Positions 46,905-56,277 are shown, counted from the first letter of the stretch. The stretch is DNA of 64,000 bases from DATFVA01 sp963832715 (GCA_963832715.1 CAWHVB010000003.1:416832-480831); one strand, 5' to 3'. Made by a program: numbers and translations. The notes: a model not told the origin generated them from the sequence alone.

Positions 46905-46947
46905 TTCTCCGTTTTTTACTCATTTTTTAGACAAAAAGTCATTCTCA

Positions 46948-46977
46948 AAGGTTTAATATTATAATAATTTAAACCTT
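46948..46977. promoter_or_regulatory. Palindrome between the sigma gene and the divergent Spy-like gene
   Basis: AAGGTTTAA (46948-46956) and TTAAACCTT (46969-46977) are perfect 9-bp inverted arms with a 12-base AT spacer, in the 141-base gap between the divergent starts. A likely operator for a dimer, or a paired promoter region; no proof. Confidence 0.5.
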
Positions 46978-47045
46978 AAGAAAATTCCTGATGTCAAACA
47001 GCTGAAATGCAAAAAACTTTAATAAGAAATATTACGGAGTTTAAA

Positions 47046-47516
47046 TTGAAGAAATTATTTTTAATCGGCGGAATAGCCGCAGTTTTACTATTTGCGGCTG
47101 CTGTTAACTTTTATCCCCAGAATAACGATCAGCCGCGCGGCCAAAGATTCAAAGGGAGAATGCTGGAGAAATTAAATCTTACCGATGAACAACAAACAAA
47201 AATCGAGGATCTTCGTATAGAGCATCAGAAAGCTATGATAGACCTCAGAGCCGACTTACAGAAAAAACGCCTTGCAGTAAAAGAACTGACACAAAAAGGA
47301 AATTATTCACGGTCGGATTACCTGAATCGTGTTAAGGATCTGAACTCAGCCCGGGATAACATTGCATCATCTATGGCAAACCACAGGATGGATGTTTATG
47401 AAGTTCTTAACGATCAGCAGAAAAAAATATTCGATCAGATGCCGATGATGGGCGGACACCGCAGCTGCGGAGGGATGATGGACGGAAATGGTCCCCGCGG
47501 CGGACGGTTCAAGTAA
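47046..47516 (+). CDS. Spy/CpxP family periplasmic protein (LTxxQ motif)
   Basis: About 156 aa. The TTG at 47046 is preceded by GGAG six bases upstream and begins LKKLFLIGGIAAVLLFAAA, a signal anchor, so it beats the ATG at 47007, which has no ribosome site. LTDEQQTKIEDLRIEHQKAM is the LTxxQ signature, and a Gly-rich tail with H and C (GHRSCGGMMDGNGPRGG) could bind metal. Divergent to the ECF operon and probably controlled with it. Confidence 0.75.
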   Translation: MKKLFLIGGIAAVLLFAAAVNFYPQNNDQPRGQRFKGRMLEKLNLTDEQQTKIEDLRIEHQKAMIDLRADLQKKRLAVKELTQKGNYSRSDYLNRVKDLNSARDNIASSMANHRMDVYEVLNDQQKKIFDQMPMMGGHRSCGGMMDGNGPRGGRFK

Positions 47517-47526
47517 CAAGTATCAA

Positions 47527-47605
47527 GATAAAAGTAACAAGTGACAATTAACGAGTAAGAAGATAAAAGAAGGCAGATTTTTGGACGTTCCTTGTTACTT
47601 TTATC
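47527..47605. repeat. 15-bp inverted repeat between convergent genes
   Basis: GATAAAAGTAACAAG and CTTGTTACTTTTATC are perfect inverted copies with 49 bases between. It separates the Spy-like gene from the convergent propeller gene and may act as a bidirectional terminator or be a mobile-element scar. Confidence 0.5.
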
Positions 47606-47617
47606 GTGGAATCAGGC

Positions 47618-49786
47618 TCATTTCAAAAAAATCATTTTTCCGGATTTCTGATACTCATTAACTTTAAGACGGTAGATGTATATACCGCTGGGGAAATTGG
47701 ATGCATTGAATACAACTGAATAGCTGCCCTGATTCTTTTTTTCGTCTGCCAAAACAGCAATTTCTTCCCCGAGTATATCATAAACTATTAATGTTACATA
47801 TCCCGAGCGGGGAATACTGTAGTTAATAGTTGTCGACGGATTAAATGGGTTAGGGTAATTCTGTGATAATGTATAGCTTTCAACTTTATCGCTCGGTGTT
47901 TCATCTTTTATACCCACAGCAGCTGCAGGGTTAAATACAGCAACACCGTCATCAGATCCTATCCAGGTTTTACCCTCCTTATCCTCAGCAATTGAATTTA
48001 TTTTATTGCTGATTAGTCCCGAGTTATACCTGCTATAAAGTTTCCAGTCTGCAGTCAGGGTGTCGTTTGCATTAAACCTGGCAATGCCGGCATCCCTGGT
48101 GCCCGCATAAATATTATTTGAATCATCAACCGATATACAGCTGATATTATCAACAGGCAATGAGGTATTACTGCTGTTAAATATTTTGAAAGAGAAGTTA
48201 TCATATTCTGCCAGTCCATCGAACCAGGTTCCGATCCACAGGTTATTGTTTTTATCAGGGGCAAGCGCTGATATATAATCCGAAGGGATACCTGAATTTA
48301 TTGTATTGTATACCTCCCAGTCTTCCCCGTTGTATTTTATGAGTCCGTTTCCATAGGTTCCCAGCCATATGTTACCGGAGGCATCAATGCACATTGAGAG
48401 AATATAATTATCTGCTATTCCTGAATTTGAGGTATTATATACTTCCCAGCTGCTGCCGTCATACTTATTCAGCCCTCCTCCCCAGGTTGCTATCCAGAGG
48501 TTATTATCAGAGTCGGAAGCAATAGAAATAATGTTTGTATCCGATAGTCCGGAGTTTAATGGGTTAAAGTTTATCCACTGGCTTCCATCATACTTATTTA
48601 TTCCGCCCTTATAAGTTCCAGCCCAGTAATTTCCCTGGTTATCCTTAAGCAATGAAGTTACATAGTTATCGCTAAGACCTGAGTTTAATGAATTGATATT
48701 AGACCACTCTGAATTGCCGTTATATTTCCATATGCCATCTGATTCAAATCCTATCCATTTGTTATTATTCTCATCTACGTAAATACATTTTACTCCACCC
48801 TGAAAAGGAGCTGAAGTATTTGTGTTAACAGGTCTCCAGCTGATGCCGTCATATTTTGCCAAGCCTCCATCAAGAGTTCCTATCCATTCTTCTGCCTGCT
48901 CAGCTTCAATTGCCCGTACATCATTTCCAGGAAGTCCTGAATTGGCGGTATCAAGAACCAGCCAGCTTGTATCAGGCTGCAGTACATATATTCCCTTTCC
49001 CCTGGTTCCAAGCCATTTTACATTTGCTGAATCTGCTGAGATACAGTTGATATATACAGGATCAGGGAGGGTTAAAAATAAGTGGTCATTAGAATTATCC
49101 AAATTGTATTGGGAGTAATAACCTTCATTGGCTAATTCGAAGCATTCCTGATCTATTAAAAATGAGCAGATATTAAAATTGTAAGGGCCATTATGGAGCG
49201 AAGCTCCCCGAACTCCATCAAACCAAAAATAGTCGTAGTTTAGAACACCGATCAGAAAATTCTCTCCCCTTTCATTAATTATAAAAGAATTTATATAGTT
49301 ACTCGGCAAAATTGAGTTTGAAGTATTATAAACTATGAGACTATAAGAGCTATTAACTTTAATCAACCCTCCTCCCCAGGCTGATGCCCAGATTTTTTGA
49401 TCGAAACCGTATTCAAGGCAATTTATATAATCAACAGGCAGAATAGAATTATCTGTATTTATCGATTCCCAGTTTTCTCCTTCGAATTTGCCTATCCCTC
49501 CATCCTTAGTGCCGATCCAGATTACCCCTTCGGGAGTTTTCTTAATTGAAGTTACATAATTCCCGGGATAGTGTTCCGTTGCTTTATTATAAAGAATTTT
49601 ATCACCGGTAAGAATATTCATCTTTATTAGTCCTCCGGTTGTTCCAATCCACATATCCTCACCATCCTTCATCAGTGACGTTATCCTGCTTGTATTGGCA
49701 TAATTTGTCCATTCTGCCTGTTGTGAATATATAACTGTAGTTCCTAACAATAATAAGTGTATTAAAAGTTTTATTGTATTTATCAT
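47618..49786 (-). CDS. Two-component-regulator-propeller-type protein, T9SS cargo
   Basis: 722 aa with signal peptide. About a dozen blades of the form GNYWAGTYKGGINKYDGSQW or NNLWIATWGGGLNKYDGSSW, typical of the Reg_prop repeats that form propellers in hybrid sensors, but no kinase is attached. The last ~90 residues are a T9SS type A sorting domain (NYPNPFNPSTTINYSIP and SGIYIYRLKV). It should be exported to the surface by PorU/PorV-type machinery. Confidence 0.9.
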   Translation of the reverse strand: MINTIKLLIHLLLLGTTVIYSQQAEWTNYANTSRITSLMKDGEDMWIGTTGGLIKMNILTGDKILYNKATEHYPGNYVTSIKKTPEGVIWIGTKDGGIGKFEGENWESINTDNSILPVDYINCLEYGFDQKIWASAWGGGLIKVNSSYSLIVYNTSNSILPSNYINSFIINERGENFLIGVLNYDYFWFDGVRGASLHNGPYNFNICSFLIDQECFELANEGYYSQYNLDNSNDHLFLTLPDPVYINCISADSANVKWLGTRGKGIYVLQPDTSWLVLDTANSGLPGNDVRAIEAEQAEEWIGTLDGGLAKYDGISWRPVNTNTSAPFQGGVKCIYVDENNNKWIGFESDGIWKYNGNSEWSNINSLNSGLSDNYVTSLLKDNQGNYWAGTYKGGINKYDGSQWINFNPLNSGLSDTNIISIASDSDNNLWIATWGGGLNKYDGSSWEVYNTSNSGIADNYILSMCIDASGNIWLGTYGNGLIKYNGEDWEVYNTINSGIPSDYISALAPDKNNNLWIGTWFDGLAEYDNFSFKIFNSSNTSLPVDNISCISVDDSNNIYAGTRDAGIARFNANDTLTADWKLYSRYNSGLISNKINSIAEDKEGKTWIGSDDGVAVFNPAAAVGIKDETPSDKVESYTLSQNYPNPFNPSTTINYSIPRSGYVTLIVYDILGEEIAVLADEKKNQGSYSVVFNASNFPSGIYIYRLKVNEYQKSGKMIFLK

Positions 49787-49845
49787 ATTACTACCTAATA
49801 AATAAAAGAGATGATATCTCTTAAAATGATCCCATCAATAAAAAA

Positions 49846-51546
49846 CTATTTAAGCAGCAATGCTTTTATTGTTTTAGTGTATTCTGCTGTAGAAATGTTT
49901 ATCAAATACACCCCTGAAGGAAGTAACTGTCCATTACTATCCTTTGCTTCCCAGGCAATACTATAACTGCCCGGGGTATATGTTTTATTTGTTATGATGG
50001 TTATTTCTTTCCCTAAAATATTATAGACCCTTATTGTAACCTTTTCTGATTTGTTAATCTCAAATCTTATATTTGTTGCAGGATTAAAGGGATTTGGATA
50101 ATTCTGGTATAAATTAAATGTGTTCTCTCTCTCCTGTTCCTTTAGAATTGCAGTCGTACTGTCAGGCATCAGAATCCGGGTTAAAGCAACTGTCTGGTTT
50201 ACCCCCATTGAGATCAGGATGTCCTTTTTGCCGTTATTCAGCAAGTCTGCTGTTATCCCGCCCATATACCCTTCACCTTCTCCGGGCTGCTTTATATAAT
50301 ATACCTCATAACTCTGGTAATTCTCCTTCCCGTTAAACTTCAATATCAGAAAATTGCCGTCTATACAGACAGCAACTTCATCTGTGCCGTCATTATCTAT
50401 ATCCACCGTCTGCATATTGCCTGCACCGAATGAAAATACCCCTATCAGGTCAATTTTGCCTACAGCCTTGTAGCTGTTGTCTCCATCGGTTTCGAAAAGT
50501 GTTATCCTTGTTTTCGGTACACCATTAAAATATGAGTCTCCCAGCACCCAGAATTCAGGCTTTCCATTCTTGTCTACATCGTGCGTCCAGGTATGGATGT
50601 ATGCATTATAGGTCTCGACCATTCCCTGCCAGCTATTTACATAAGTATTGTCTCCCCTGTTCTCTATTACGTATACATTTCCTTCCATTGTTGCACAGAC
50701 AATATCAGTATTTCCATCAAGATCAAAATCACCAATTGAGAATCCTCCGTAGACGTATTCATCAGGCATTTTAAAGCAATAAACTGAATCGAAATTATTT
50801 ACAAAAGGATTATACTCATATATATAAACTGCTGCCGTTGATAAACCGGCGAATGTTAAATCGGTGAAATAATCATTATCAGTATTTCCCAAAGTCAAAT
50901 AATTTAGCTGGTCAATAAAATTGAACGAGAAATTCAATTCCGTAGCCAGAGAAGAATCGGATGGTTGTGAAAATATTCTCTGGTCGTATGCAAATAATAA
51001 ATATGATGCAGTTAAACAAACATCCATTTGATCATTTCGATCAATATCATATATACTTCTGACAAGAAATAACGAATCATATAAAAACTTAAATTCATAA
51101 TTATTAAAATTATCCAGTTCGTAAATATTTACCGGTTCAAAATCACCACTCCCTTGCTTTTTACAACCATATAACTCGGATTTCCCATTATTATTGACAT
51201 CCCCAAGCCGTAAATAATCAAATTGCCAGTTGTGCAGCGGAACTGTCTGCCAGTAATTGTACTTATGGTAATACGGGAGGGTATCAATTGTCCAAAGGTT
51301 TATAATGGTTGAGTCGAAGTTGGGTGAGTATTTAACCCGGGTCCGGCATTCATATTCATTTGTATTCTTGAATACAGTTTTATTATTCCTGAATTCAAGC
51401 TTTAGAATTCCCTGCTCAGGTTCGGTTACCTTTATATCTCTGTTATTTTTAAGACCGATGGTCTTTTCTTCAAGAGAGTTTTCATTTGACTGTGCTATTA
51501 ACCCGGAATTAAGAATTACAAACAAAAGAATAAATAACTTCTGCAT
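49846..51546 (-). CDS. FG-GAP/VCBS-type repeat protein, T9SS cargo
   Basis: 566 aa with signal peptide. Asp-rich calcium-binding-like blades (DVNNNGKSELYGC, DFDLDGNTDIVCATM, DIDNDGTDEVAVCI) match FG-GAP/VCBS propellers. C-terminal sorting domain: NYPNPFNPATNIRFEI, then SGVYLINIST. Surface-located, function unknown. Upstream of the Reg_prop cargo gene on the same strand. Confidence 0.88.
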   Translation of the reverse strand: MQKLFILLFVILNSGLIAQSNENSLEEKTIGLKNNRDIKVTEPEQGILKLEFRNNKTVFKNTNEYECRTRVKYSPNFDSTIINLWTIDTLPYYHKYNYWQTVPLHNWQFDYLRLGDVNNNGKSELYGCKKQGSGDFEPVNIYELDNFNNYEFKFLYDSLFLVRSIYDIDRNDQMDVCLTASYLLFAYDQRIFSQPSDSSLATELNFSFNFIDQLNYLTLGNTDNDYFTDLTFAGLSTAAVYIYEYNPFVNNFDSVYCFKMPDEYVYGGFSIGDFDLDGNTDIVCATMEGNVYVIENRGDNTYVNSWQGMVETYNAYIHTWTHDVDKNGKPEFWVLGDSYFNGVPKTRITLFETDGDNSYKAVGKIDLIGVFSFGAGNMQTVDIDNDGTDEVAVCIDGNFLILKFNGKENYQSYEVYYIKQPGEGEGYMGGITADLLNNGKKDILISMGVNQTVALTRILMPDSTTAILKEQERENTFNLYQNYPNPFNPATNIRFEINKSEKVTIRVYNILGKEITIITNKTYTPGSYSIAWEAKDSNGQLLPSGVYLINISTAEYTKTIKALLLK

Positions 51547-52044
51547 TTAAGATACCCTGTTTTGTTTATAGGGAAAGAAATAATTCTCCAACTATATAGC
51601 TATGTAAATCCGGTTGGATAATAGTGTCTGAAAGAATATGAGTCCTTAAAAGCCGCAGATTTTGAAATACAAATAAAGGAAATAATATTATCCGCGGCAT
51701 TGGTAACGTACTCTCGGAATAGATCGGAATGATAGATAATAATTTTCAGAAGTCCATAAATTATGAACACCGTCCCCCCCCCCCCGAAATGGTAAAGAAG
51801 TAAGTGTTCCTGTCCCTATTTTAAGTCTCCCTGACATTTCCCGCACTAATTGTTTCAAATTGTGTTGTAAGGACACAGAAAAATGTATGGAAATAAAATT
51901 TCAAATACAACGCATATTTTATTATTGAATTGACTTAAGTATAACCGAAAATTAAATTAAGGACGTTGAGGATCAGTAAATTATTCAACCAATTCTCTAT
52001 AAGCTGTTTCCCCGGATATTAAATAAAATCAGGGAGGTATCTGA
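51547..52044. other. Intergenic region with a C12 homopolymer
   Basis: No gene is supported between the VCBS and lipoprotein genes, which diverge. Twelve consecutive C occur at 51774-51785. A 62-codon minus-strand frame over this tract has no good start and depends on the length of the run; I do not call it a gene. AGGGAGG at 52031-52037 is the ribosome site of the lipoprotein gene. Confidence 0.6.
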
Positions 52045-53190
52045 ATGAAGCAGACAAGAATTTTTCTCTCACTTTTTGTTTTTACCATTGTACTATTTTT
52101 CGGCGGATGCCAGGATAACAAGAATACAATTGTGCAGCCTGATAATACCCAGCAGGATAAAGGCAAGGTAATGATCGGTTCCGAATCTCCACTGTATGAA
52201 ACATCATTCACAAACGGAGATATGGATAACGGAACCGATGGTTACTGGAAAGGCAGTTATCTCATAAGCGCTTACCAGTTTAATTATTCAGGTAAGGAAT
52301 ACGTTTCTCCGACCCATTCACTGAATATTAATGCCTCAGGAGCAGCACCGAACAGTTTTGCTTATTGGGCACAAACTTTTGATGCATCTGCTTTTGCGGG
52401 TAAGAAGGCATCAGTTAAAGTCAATGTAAAATATTCCGATGTTGAAGGTGATGGAGTAATGATTGTTCTCCGCGGGGACGATTCAGAATTACCCCAGGGA
52501 ACTGCAGAAGCTTTTTCTACCACTCAGAACAAAATCATCATGAACGGTTCAAGCAGCTGGAGAACTGTAGAAGTTGACCTGGATCCTGTTCCTGAAGGAA
52601 TAAAATCACTCACGATTTACATGTTGATTTCTGCGGGCAGCGGCTCGGTGTATTTTGATGATCTTAGCATAAATGCATCCGAACCGACTCCGGTTCCAAC
52701 AACAATGATGAATGGAGATCTTGAATCCGGAAATGATTCACCCGATTTCTGGTGGGCCGGTGTATCGAAGTCATCAAATTTTAACTATGAATGGTCTACG
52801 GATGAACATCTTTCACCCGGTCATTCAATAAAAATATCTTCAGACGAATCAGAAGATGCCTTTGCGTACTGGGCTCAGACCATAGCCGCTGAAGATCTGT
52901 TAAATCAAAAGATCAGGCTGACAGCAAACATAAAAGCTTCGGATCTTTCCGGGAATGGAGTTTATATTGCCATCCGGGGAGATGAAACATTGACTCCTAT
53001 GGGGAGTGCCGAATCCTTTGCAAGTACACAGGGGCATGTACAAATTGACGGAACATTCGACTGGAAGCAATACAGTATTACACTTAATAATGTTCCACCG
53101 GATACTAAATCGCTTACATTCTATTTAATATTCGGGGAAAATACTTCAGGGACAGTGTATTTCGATGATTTGTCTATAACTACTTACTGA
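52045..53190 (+). CDS. Lipoprotein with two tandem jelly-roll modules
   Basis: 381 aa. Lipobox VLFFGGC gives acylated Cys near residue 23. Two ~160-residue modules follow and are clearly homologous: each has FAYWAQT, then a VxxRGD-like strand (MIVLRGDDSELPQGTAEAFSTTQ versus IAIRGDETLTPMGSAESFASTQ) and a VYFDDLSI ending. This layout resembles carbohydrate-binding-like beta-sandwich repeats. Strong AGGGAGG ribosome site. Substrate unknown. Confidence 0.75.
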   Translation: MKQTRIFLSLFVFTIVLFFGGCQDNKNTIVQPDNTQQDKGKVMIGSESPLYETSFTNGDMDNGTDGYWKGSYLISAYQFNYSGKEYVSPTHSLNINASGAAPNSFAYWAQTFDASAFAGKKASVKVNVKYSDVEGDGVMIVLRGDDSELPQGTAEAFSTTQNKIIMNGSSSWRTVEVDLDPVPEGIKSLTIYMLISAGSGSVYFDDLSINASEPTPVPTTMMNGDLESGNDSPDFWWAGVSKSSNFNYEWSTDEHLSPGHSIKISSDESEDAFAYWAQTIAAEDLLNQKIRLTANIKASDLSGNGVYIAIRGDETLTPMGSAESFASTQGHVQIDGTFDWKQYSITLNNVPPDTKSLTFYLIFGENTSGTVYFDDLSITTY

Positions 53191-53199
53191 CGCGGATTT

Positions 53200-53235
53200 A
53201 CGGCTGTTCCCGGTAATTGATCGCGGAACAGCCGT
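53200..53235. terminator. Hairpin between convergent lipoprotein and SDR genes
   Basis: ACGGCTGTTCC pairs with GGAACAGCCGT (11 bp, 14-nt loop). There is no T-run on either side, so it is called only as a possible bidirectional terminator. Confidence 0.5.
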
Positions 53236-53271
53236 CCTCATAAAAGCATTCACATAATTCGTTACAATATA

Positions 53272-53986
53272 TTACAGATCTCCCTGAATTGGTCTTACGA
53301 GTATCTCCTCAGTAACCATACTGCTCTTTTCAAGGTAGGCAGAAACTATTACTCTTGCGATCTCTTCGGGATTAAGCATTCTTTCCGAATGTTCTTCCCG
53401 AACAGCTGCAGGCCACATTGGGGTTTCAGTCGTTCCCGGTATAACATTAATTACCCGGATCTTATGCTTTCGGACTTCCTCCCTCAGAACATTTGAGTAG
53501 CCCAGCAGTCCCATCTTCGATGCAGCATAGGCACTGCTGTGAGTAAAAATCTTTTTGGTTACAATTGAAAGAATATTGAATAATAGTTCCGCCGCCCCGT
53601 TCGATAAAATGAGGCAGCAGGTATTTTATTGTGTAGATTGAACCAAGCAGGTTGGTATTTATGACATCATCAATTTCGTTTGCGGAGTTTTCTTCTGCAA
53701 GTTTCCAGGAAGTAATTCCCGCATTATTCACAAGACAGTCGACATCGCTTTCAGCGAGTATTTTCTTTACTGTCTGATCAACATTGGCTGAGGAAGCTAC
53801 ATTGCATGGAAAGATATCGACCGACAGTTTGTCTTTTTTTAATTCCCTGTTCAGTCTCTCCAGCTCAGTAACCCTCCGTGCAGAGACAAAAACTTTGCTG
53901 CCGACCCTGGCAAACTCGGAGGCAGCTGCTCTTCCTATCCCGCTGCTTGCACCTGTTATCCATACCGCGGCTTTTTCCTTAGCCAT
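53272..53986 (-). CDS. Short-chain dehydrogenase (sepiapterin-reductase-like?), frameshifted as given
   Basis: The N-terminal part has TGASSGIGRAAASEF (nucleotide motif) and VNNAGITSW; near 53578 the frame slips. The next frame continues the family: a Ser and YAASK active site (YxxxK), then MGLLGYSNVLREE and VIPGTTETPMW. Removing one base gives a 237-residue SDR. Its ATG overlaps folE by 8 bases and it follows PTPS and folE, so the last BH4 step is a likely role, but an ordinary SDR cannot be excluded. Confidence 0.8.
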
Positions 53987-54551
53987 CGCTCAGTTTCCCT
54001 TTTATTAGTGTCATAAACTCCGCTCTCGTCCGTGCATCTTCCTTAAATACACCGTGCACTGCACTGGCAACTGCAGCAGAATTCTGCTTTTCAACTCCCC
54101 GCATCATCATGCACATATGGTAAGCTTCAGATACTACTGCAACACCCTGGGGCTTCAGGTATTCGTCTAAGGTATCGGCAATCTCCTGGGTCATTCTTTC
54201 CTGCACCTGGAGCCGCCTTGAGAAGACATCCACAATCCTGGGAATCTTGCTTAAACCGACGATCTTTCCATCCGGAATATATGCTACGTGCACCTTTCCG
54301 TAAAAAGGCAGCATATGGTGTTCACACAAGCTGTAAAAATCAATATTCTTAACCAGAACCATCTCATCATATTTTTCATTGAAAACGGCATTATTCAGCA
54401 CTTCTTCTATTTTTTTATGATAGCCTGAAGTAAGGAAGTCATATGCTTTTGCGACTCTTTTGGGAGTATTTAGCAAACCTTCCCGCTTAGGATCCTCTCC
54501 TATTTCTTTTAATAACTCAGAAACAAGATTCTGAACTTTTGCGTACTCCAA
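53979..54551 (-). CDS. folE: GTP cyclohydrolase I
   Basis: About 190 aa. Converts GTP to dihydroneopterin triphosphate. Zn-site Cys and His are visible (SLCEHHMLPF and AYHMCMMMRG), with VGLSKIPRIVD and the QERMTQEIAD helix. I chose TTG 54551, which has GAGGAG upstream and lies right after the PTPS stop; the TTG at 54575 would overlap that gene by 23 bases. Confidence 0.95.
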   Translation of the reverse strand: MEYAKVQNLVSELLKEIGEDPKREGLLNTPKRVAKAYDFLTSGYHKKIEEVLNNAVFNEKYDEMVLVKNIDFYSLCEHHMLPFYGKVHVAYIPDGKIVGLSKIPRIVDVFSRRLQVQERMTQEIADTLDEYLKPQGVAVVSEAYHMCMMMRGVEKQNSAAVASAVHGVFKEDARTRAEFMTLIKGKLSDG

Positions 54552-54552
54552 A

Positions 54553-54960
54553 TTATTCTCCTCGATATTCAACAATATTTTTTTCTGTCTCGAACAATTT
54601 AACAGAATACAATTTACCCGAAGGCAGTTTATCCTTTAACCGGTGATATATTGCTTTAGCTATATTTTCTGCAGATGGGATTATGTTCTTCATAAAATCC
54701 GTTTCTATATTCAGATTCTTGTGGTCGACTTTCATCAGAACATTTTCACTAATTATATTCTTAAGAATTTTCAGATCGATGACGAATCCCGTCTCAGGGT
54801 CGGGTTCGCCCGCAACGGTAACTTCAAGGACGTAATTATGTCCATGCCAGTTAGGATTGCTGCACTTCCCGAATATCTCCAGGTTCTTTTCATCGCTGTA
54901 GGAAGGATTATACAGGCGGTGAGCTGCACTGAAGGTTTCTCTCCTTGTCACATAAACCAT
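54553..54960 (-). CDS. 6-pyruvoyltetrahydropterin synthase (eukaryote-like PTPS/QueD fold)
   Basis: 135 aa. Zinc His residues in FSAAHRL and HGHNY; catalytic Cys and following CSNPNWHGHNY match the animal PTPS pattern CNNPNGHGHNY rather than typical bacterial QueD. VDHKNLN and the ETEKNIVEY end also match. With folE and an SDR downstream, it likely makes the 6-pyruvoyl intermediate of tetrahydrobiopterin. QueD activity remains possible. Confidence 0.85.
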   Translation of the reverse strand: MVYVTRRETFSAAHRLYNPSYSDEKNLEIFGKCSNPNWHGHNYVLEVTVAGEPDPETGFVIDLKILKNIISENVLMKVDHKNLNIETDFMKNIIPSAENIAKAIYHRLKDKLPSGKLYSVKLFETEKNIVEYRGE

Positions 54961-54969
54961 TTAGCCCTC

Positions 54970-55428
54970 TTAATTTTTAAGCGCGTCGAGTAATTCCTTA
55001 TTATGCCCGTCCACCTTCACTTTCGGGAAAATCTTTTTGATTTTTCCGTTCTCATCTATTACTACTGTTGTTCTTTCTACTCCCATATATTTTCTGCCGT
55101 ACATACTTTTTTCTTTCCAAACTCCGTATGTTTCAAGCACGTTCTTATCCTCATCGCTAAGCAGGCTGAAGGGCAGATCGTATTTTTCAGCAAACTTTTT
55201 ATGAGATGCAACAGAATCCGGGCTTACGCCAAGAATAACTGCATCAACGTTGTTAAACTTAGGGAATTCATCTCTGAAATTACAGGCTTCTTTCGTACAG
55301 CCCGAAGTATTATCCTTAGGATAAAAATACAGGATAACATTCTTTCCCTTAAAATCTTTTAAAGAAATAGTTTTGCCATCCTGGTTCTGCAATTTAAAAT
55401 CAGGAGCCTTTTTACCTTCTTCTATCAT
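54970..55428 (-). CDS. bcp: Thiol peroxidase of the Bcp/PrxQ type
   Basis: 152 aa. FYPKDNTSGCTKEACNFRDEF shows the peroxidatic Cys and the second Cys five residues on, as in Bcp/PrxQ. Reduces peroxides using thioredoxin. Followed by the PTPS gene after 9 bases and preceded by a rhodanese gene. Confidence 0.95.
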   Translation of the reverse strand: MIEEGKKAPDFKLQNQDGKTISLKDFKGKNVILYFYPKDNTSGCTKEACNFRDEFPKFNNVDAVILGVSPDSVASHKKFAEKYDLPFSLLSDEDKNVLETYGVWKEKSMYGRKYMGVERTTVVIDENGKIKKIFPKVKVDGHNKELLDALKN

Positions 55429-55448
55429 TTTATTCTCCGTTTAGATGG

Positions 55449-55808
55449 TCAGTATCGCGGTATCGAAGGATCTATCTCACGAGACCATGCTTCGATGCCT
55501 CCTTTGAGATTAATTAAATTTCTGAATCCTTTATCGGCGAGGTAGCTGCAGATATTAGCACTCCTTACACCGGTATGACAGTAAAAGATGAGCTCGTCAT
55601 CCTTGCCGAGTTCATTCATATGCTGTATAAAATTACTCATCGGCATCAGCTCAGAACCTTCAAGGTGTGCAATCTTATGCTCCCATTCTTCTCTTACATC
55701 TATAAGCCTTGTACCGCTTTTATTCTCAAGGATCTGCTTAACTTCGGCTGGATTTAAATCTTTGAATTTAATCAGTTGATTTCCTGAATCTTTAAACATA
55801 TTAATCAT
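55449..55808 (-). CDS. Single-domain rhodanese
   Basis: 119 aa. Rhodanese fold with catalytic Cys in FYCHTGVRSANIC and DVREEWE near the N-terminus. It probably handles sulfane sulfur in the cytoplasm. The first ATG overlaps the upstream peroxiredoxin stop; Met4 (55799) may be the real start given the spacing from GGAG. Confidence 0.92.
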   Translation of the reverse strand: MINMFKDSGNQLIKFKDLNPAEVKQILENKSGTRLIDVREEWEHKIAHLEGSELMPMSNFIQHMNELGKDDELIFYCHTGVRSANICSYLADKGFRNLINLKGGIEAWSREIDPSIPRY

Positions 55809-56277
55809 TCTCCAGTATTTTTTTTATTGAATCGTAATCGGGCTGATCTCCCGGAGTAGGACAAATCTCCTTATATTTTATTTTTCCGTCCTTCCCTATA
55901 ACAAAAGCCGATCTTTTAGAAACTCCGTTGTAGGAATATTTTTCCGGGTAATAAAGTTCATATAGTGAATCATAAGTTCGTGATACATCTTTGTTGAAAT
56001 CACTCAGCAGGTTGAAGTTCAGTTTATTCATTTCCCTGAATATCTTTAAAGTATATGGACTATCGACACTTACAGCAACAACCTGCGCATCGATGTCCAT
56101 ATTATTGTTAAATTCATCCTGCATTTTTCTCATCTCTTTGGTACACACGGAAGAAAATGCAAACGGAAAGAAAAGGAGTACAACATTCTCGCCTTTATAA
56201 TCAGACAGCGAGATATCTTCCGACTCCTGGTTCTTTAGTGTAAAATCAGGTGCGGTATTGCCAATTTCAACAGGCAT
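55801..56277 (-). CDS. Peroxiredoxin (AhpE/TSA-like)
   Basis: About 158 aa from ATG 56277 (GGAAG eight bases upstream); an upstream GTG at 56286 is open but less likely. Peroxidatic Cys in FFPFAFSSVCTKEM. No obvious resolving Cys nearby, so one-Cys chemistry is likely. Sits between phhA and a rhodanese gene. Confidence 0.9.
   Translation of the reverse strand: MPVEIGNTAPDFTLKNQESEDISLSDYKGENVVLLFFPFAFSSVCTKEMRKMQDEFNNNMDIDAQVVAVSVDSPYTLKIFREMNKLNFNLLSDFNKDVSRTYDSLYELYYPEKYSYNGVSKRSAFVIGKDGKIKYKEICPTPGDQPDYDSIKKILEND

Noticed and set aside
47007..47045. ATG 47007 as start of the Spy-like protein
   Set aside because: No ribosome site; TTG 47046 has GGAG and yields a clean signal anchor.
51688..51876. 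62-codon minus-strand ORF over the C12 tract
   Set aside because: No good start or family, and the frame depends on a homopolymer length.
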